From Pseudorhodoferax soli (GTDB lineage: Bacteria > Pseudomonadota > Gammaproteobacteria > Burkholderiales > Burkholderiaceae_C), in NCBI RefSeq assembly GCF_003337555.1, contig NZ_QPJK01000003.1, positions 1 to 54,020 on the forward strand: a DNA stretch of 54,020 bases, given 5' to 3'. Shown here piece by piece: positions 51,949 to 54,020 of this stretch. The notes beneath the pieces are model-generated. The model worked only from the letters and a program-made list of their open reading frames with translations. It did not search any database and was not told where the DNA came from. The stretch's first letter is position 1. Every line of letters begins with the position of its first letter. The position numbers and the translations under genes are program-made.

Positions 51949-53445
51949 ATGCATCCCACCCTGGTGTTCGCAGACCGCACCTGGCCACCCGAGGCGATGG
52001 CCGAACTGGCCGACCGCATCAGCGGTGGCCTGCGTGCGCTGGGCTTGGGCGAGGGCGACACCGCCGCCGTGATGCTGCGCAACGGCCCGGCCTACGTGGC
52101 CACCACCATCGCCTGCCGGCGTGCAGGCGTGTACCTGGTCTCGGTCAACTGGCACTTCAAGGCGGCGGAAGCGGGCTTCCTCCTGGCCGACAGCGGCGCA
52201 CGCGTGCTGCTGGTGCACGACGACCTGCAGGCGCAGATCACAGGCGGCGTGCCCGAGGGCGTGGCCGTGCAGGCCGTGCCGCAGGACGAAACACAAGGCA
52301 TCGGCTGGGCGGCCGCGTTCGGCCAGGGGCAGGACGTGCTGCCGCCGGCCACCGGCGTGGCCTTCAACACCGTCGTCTACACCTCGGGCACCACCGGCCG
52401 GCCCAAGGGCGTGCGCCGCCTGCCCGTGCCAGCCGAGCGGCGCGCGGCGATCGATGCGGCCAACCAGCAGGTCGGCCGCACCGTCTACGGCGTCACGGCG
52501 GCCTCGCGGGCCCTGCTCAGCGCGCCGATGTACCACAGCGCCACCATGTCCTTCGTGTTGAGCTGCTGCGGCGCCGGCGCCACGCTGGTGCTGGAGCCCG
52601 GCTTCTCGGCCGAGCGCACGCTGGCGCTGATCGAGCACCACCGCATCACGCACGCCTACCTGGTGCCGACCATGTACCAGCGCCTGCTGGCCCTGCCCGA
52701 CGCAGTGCGCGCGCGCCATGACCTCTCGTCGCTGCAGCAGGTCTCGTCCACGGGCTCGCCCTGCGCGCCGGAGCTCAAGCGCCGCATGATCGACTGGTTC
52801 GGCCCGGTCATCACCGAGGCCTACGGCTCCAGCGAGGCCGGCTACACCACCTTCATCGACAGCGCCACCTGGCTGCAGCGCCCCGGTTCCGCCGGGCGCG
52901 CGCTGGGCGAGGCGCAGGTGCGCATCCTCGACGAGGCCGGCGCGCCCGTGCCGGCGGGCCAGATGGGCCTCATCTACGTGCGCCAGCCGGCCATGCCCGA
53001 CTTCACCTACATCGGCCGCGACGAAGCGCGCGCCGCCATCGGGCGCGAGGGCCTCGTCACGCTGGGCGACATGGGTTACCTGGACGCCGATGGCTACCTC
53101 TTCATCTGCGACCGCCAGTCCGACATGGTGATCTCGGGCGGCGTGAACATCTACCCGGCCGAGATCGAGGCTGAGCTGCTGACCATGCCTGGCGTGGCCG
53201 ACGCCGCCGTCTTCGGCATCCCCGATGCGGAGTTCGGCGAGGGCCTGGCGGCGGCCGTGCAACTGCACCCCGGTGCGGCGGTCGACGCTCCCGCCGTGCA
53301 GGCCTGGCTGCGCGAGCGGCTGGCCAACTACAAGGTGCCGCGCACCATCGCCTTCCACGACAGCCTGCCGCGCGAGGACACCGGCAAGATCTTCAAGCGC
53401 AGGCTGCGCGAACCGTACTGGGAAGGTGTGGCGCGCCGCATCTGA
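51949..53445 (+). CDS. Acyl-CoA synthetase (AMP-dependent CoA ligase)
   Basis: A 498-residue adenylate-forming ligase. The P-loop is VVYTSGTTGRPKGVRRLP (about 143-160). EAYGSSEAGYTTFI is the A5 motif, LVTLGDMGYLDADGYLFICDRQSDMVISGGVNIYP the hinge region, and the catalytic Lys is in LPREDTGKIFKRRL. The N-terminus is short relative to typical members (starts MHPTLVFADRTWP). It probably activates the acid released by the upstream esterase or imported via the Bug protein. GGAGACAAGC precedes the ATG. Confidence 0.9.
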   Translation: MHPTLVFADRTWPPEAMAELADRISGGLRALGLGEGDTAAVMLRNGPAYVATTIACRRAGVYLVSVNWHFKAAEAGFLLADSGARVLLVHDDLQAQITGGVPEGVAVQAVPQDETQGIGWAAAFGQGQDVLPPATGVAFNTVVYTSGTTGRPKGVRRLPVPAERRAAIDAANQQVGRTVYGVTAASRALLSAPMYHSATMSFVLSCCGAGATLVLEPGFSAERTLALIEHHRITHAYLVPTMYQRLLALPDAVRARHDLSSLQQVSSTGSPCAPELKRRMIDWFGPVITEAYGSSEAGYTTFIDSATWLQRPGSAGRALGEAQVRILDEAGAPVPAGQMGLIYVRQPAMPDFTYIGRDEARAAIGREGLVTLGDMGYLDADGYLFICDRQSDMVISGGVNIYPAEIEAELLTMPGVADAAVFGIPDAEFGEGLAAAVQLHPGAAVDAPAVQAWLRERLANYKVPRTIAFHDSLPREDTGKIFKRRLREPYWEGVARRI

Positions 53446-53489
53446 ACCCTTCTGCCATCCCGAACTTCATTCCACGGAGACCTGCCACC

Positions 53490-54020
53490 ATGAGCCTGCC
53501 CCCCATCCTGTCCCAGCGCCTGCGCCTGCCCGCCGTGGCCTCGCCGCTGTTCATCATCTCCAACCCCGACCTGGTCATCGCCCAGTGCAAGGCCGGCATC
53601 GTGGGTTCGTTCCCGGCGCTCAACGCGCGGCCGGCCGAGCAGCTGGAGGTCTGGCTGGAGCGCATCACGACCGAACTGGCGGAGTACGACCGCCTGCACC
53701 CGGAGGCCCCCTCGGCCCCGTTCGCGGTCAACCAGATCGTGCACCGCTCCAACGACCGGCTGGAGCACGACATGGCGGTCTGCGCCAGGTTCAAGGTGCC
53801 CATCGTGATCACTTCGCTGGGTGCGCGCACCGAGATCAACGACGCCGTGCACGCCTGGGGCGGCATCGTGCTGCACGACGTGATCGACAACCACTTCGCG
53901 CACAAGGCGATCGACAAGGGCGCCGACGGCCTGATCGCCGTGGCGGCCGGTGCCGGCGGCCATGCCGGCTTCCAGTCGCCGTTCGCGTTGATCCAGGAGA
54001 TCCGCGAATGGTTCGACGGC
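53490..54020 (+). CDS. Nitronate monooxygenase (2-nitropropane dioxygenase type), N-terminal part
   Basis: The gene continues beyond the window; 177 codons are visible. The FMN-dependent TIM-barrel begins LRLPAVASPLFIISNPDLVIAQCKAGIVGSFPALNARP, then PFAVNQIVHRSNDRLEHD and VPIVITSLGAR. GADGLIAVAAGAGGHAG carries the His of the FMN/active site loop. The family oxidises alkyl nitronates, but members in CoA-ligase clusters are often of unknown substrate. GGAGACCTGCCACC precedes the ATG. It is 45 bases after the CoA ligase, so probably in one operon. Confidence 0.9.
   Translation, partial: MSLPPILSQRLRLPAVASPLFIISNPDLVIAQCKAGIVGSFPALNARPAEQLEVWLERITTELAEYDRLHPEAPSAPFAVNQIVHRSNDRLEHDMAVCARFKVPIVITSLGARTEINDAVHAWGGIVLHDVIDNHFAHKAIDKGADGLIAVAAGAGGHAGFQSPFALIQEIREWFDG

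Overview
The window looks like a chromosomal segment of a high-GC betaproteobacterium, most likely Burkholderiales, Comamonadaceae-like. The evidence is very GC-rich codon use, abundant Bug/TctC-type and CoA-ligase genes, and the style of the etfA, thiolase and CadR/ZntA genes. No species can be named from sequence alone.

Layout. (1) 1-429 is the 3' end of etfA. (2) 430-4324 holds a divergent MarR / haloalkane-dehalogenase-like pair, a glyoxalase-family protein and an EamA transporter. (3) About 4.5-34.7 kb is a mosaic accessory region of lower GC, rich in pseudogenes and insertion sequences. It holds a segregation/maintenance module: a large ParB-like protein, a tyrosine recombinase, a ParM/StbA-type actin with a small overlapping partner gene, and an H-NS-like protein. 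Next comes a set of exported or wall-directed proteins: a frameshifted zinc-phospholipase/nuclease-like protein, a lipoprotein, an NlpC/P60-like amidase with a peptidoglycan-binding domain, a secreted Cys-His hydrolase directly followed by an exported 14-repeat WD40-caspase fusion, and a secreted HExxH peptidase. After that are a metal-related cluster (His-rich CzcI-like protein, HupE/UreJ, DUF6488-like protein, His-tailed DMT transporter), two diverged copies of an unknown small protein, a truncated IS66, a degenerate IS3-family element, an IS30 remnant, and one intact plus one broken integrase next to tRNA-Gly(CCC). The tRNA at 34710-34783 is the probable right-hand insertion site of the island. 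(4) 34.8-54.0 kb is a compact, very GC-rich core-like segment: a PAS-GGDEF-EAL protein, azlCD, a CoA ligase, LysR, a degenerate M20 protein, a thiolase, a CadR-type MerR regulator divergent from a Zn/Cd/Pb ATPase, and a catabolic run (LuxR, DUF3237, Bug/TctC binding protein, tannase-family esterase, TetR, CoA ligase, nitronate monooxygenase).

How the genes work together. The maintenance genes suggest the island, or part of it, was once a plasmid or integrative element. No conjugation genes are present, so it now looks like a remnant. The most unusual locus is 18352-22877, where a secreted papain-fold-like hydrolase gene lies 8 bp upstream of an exported WD40-caspase. A diverged inverted-repeat pair (about 17640-17735 and 24380-24480) brackets this locus. 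The right-hand segment appears to serve import, activation and breakdown of organic acids or esters, plus heavy-metal efflux. All functions are inferred from motifs read by eye; no searches were run.
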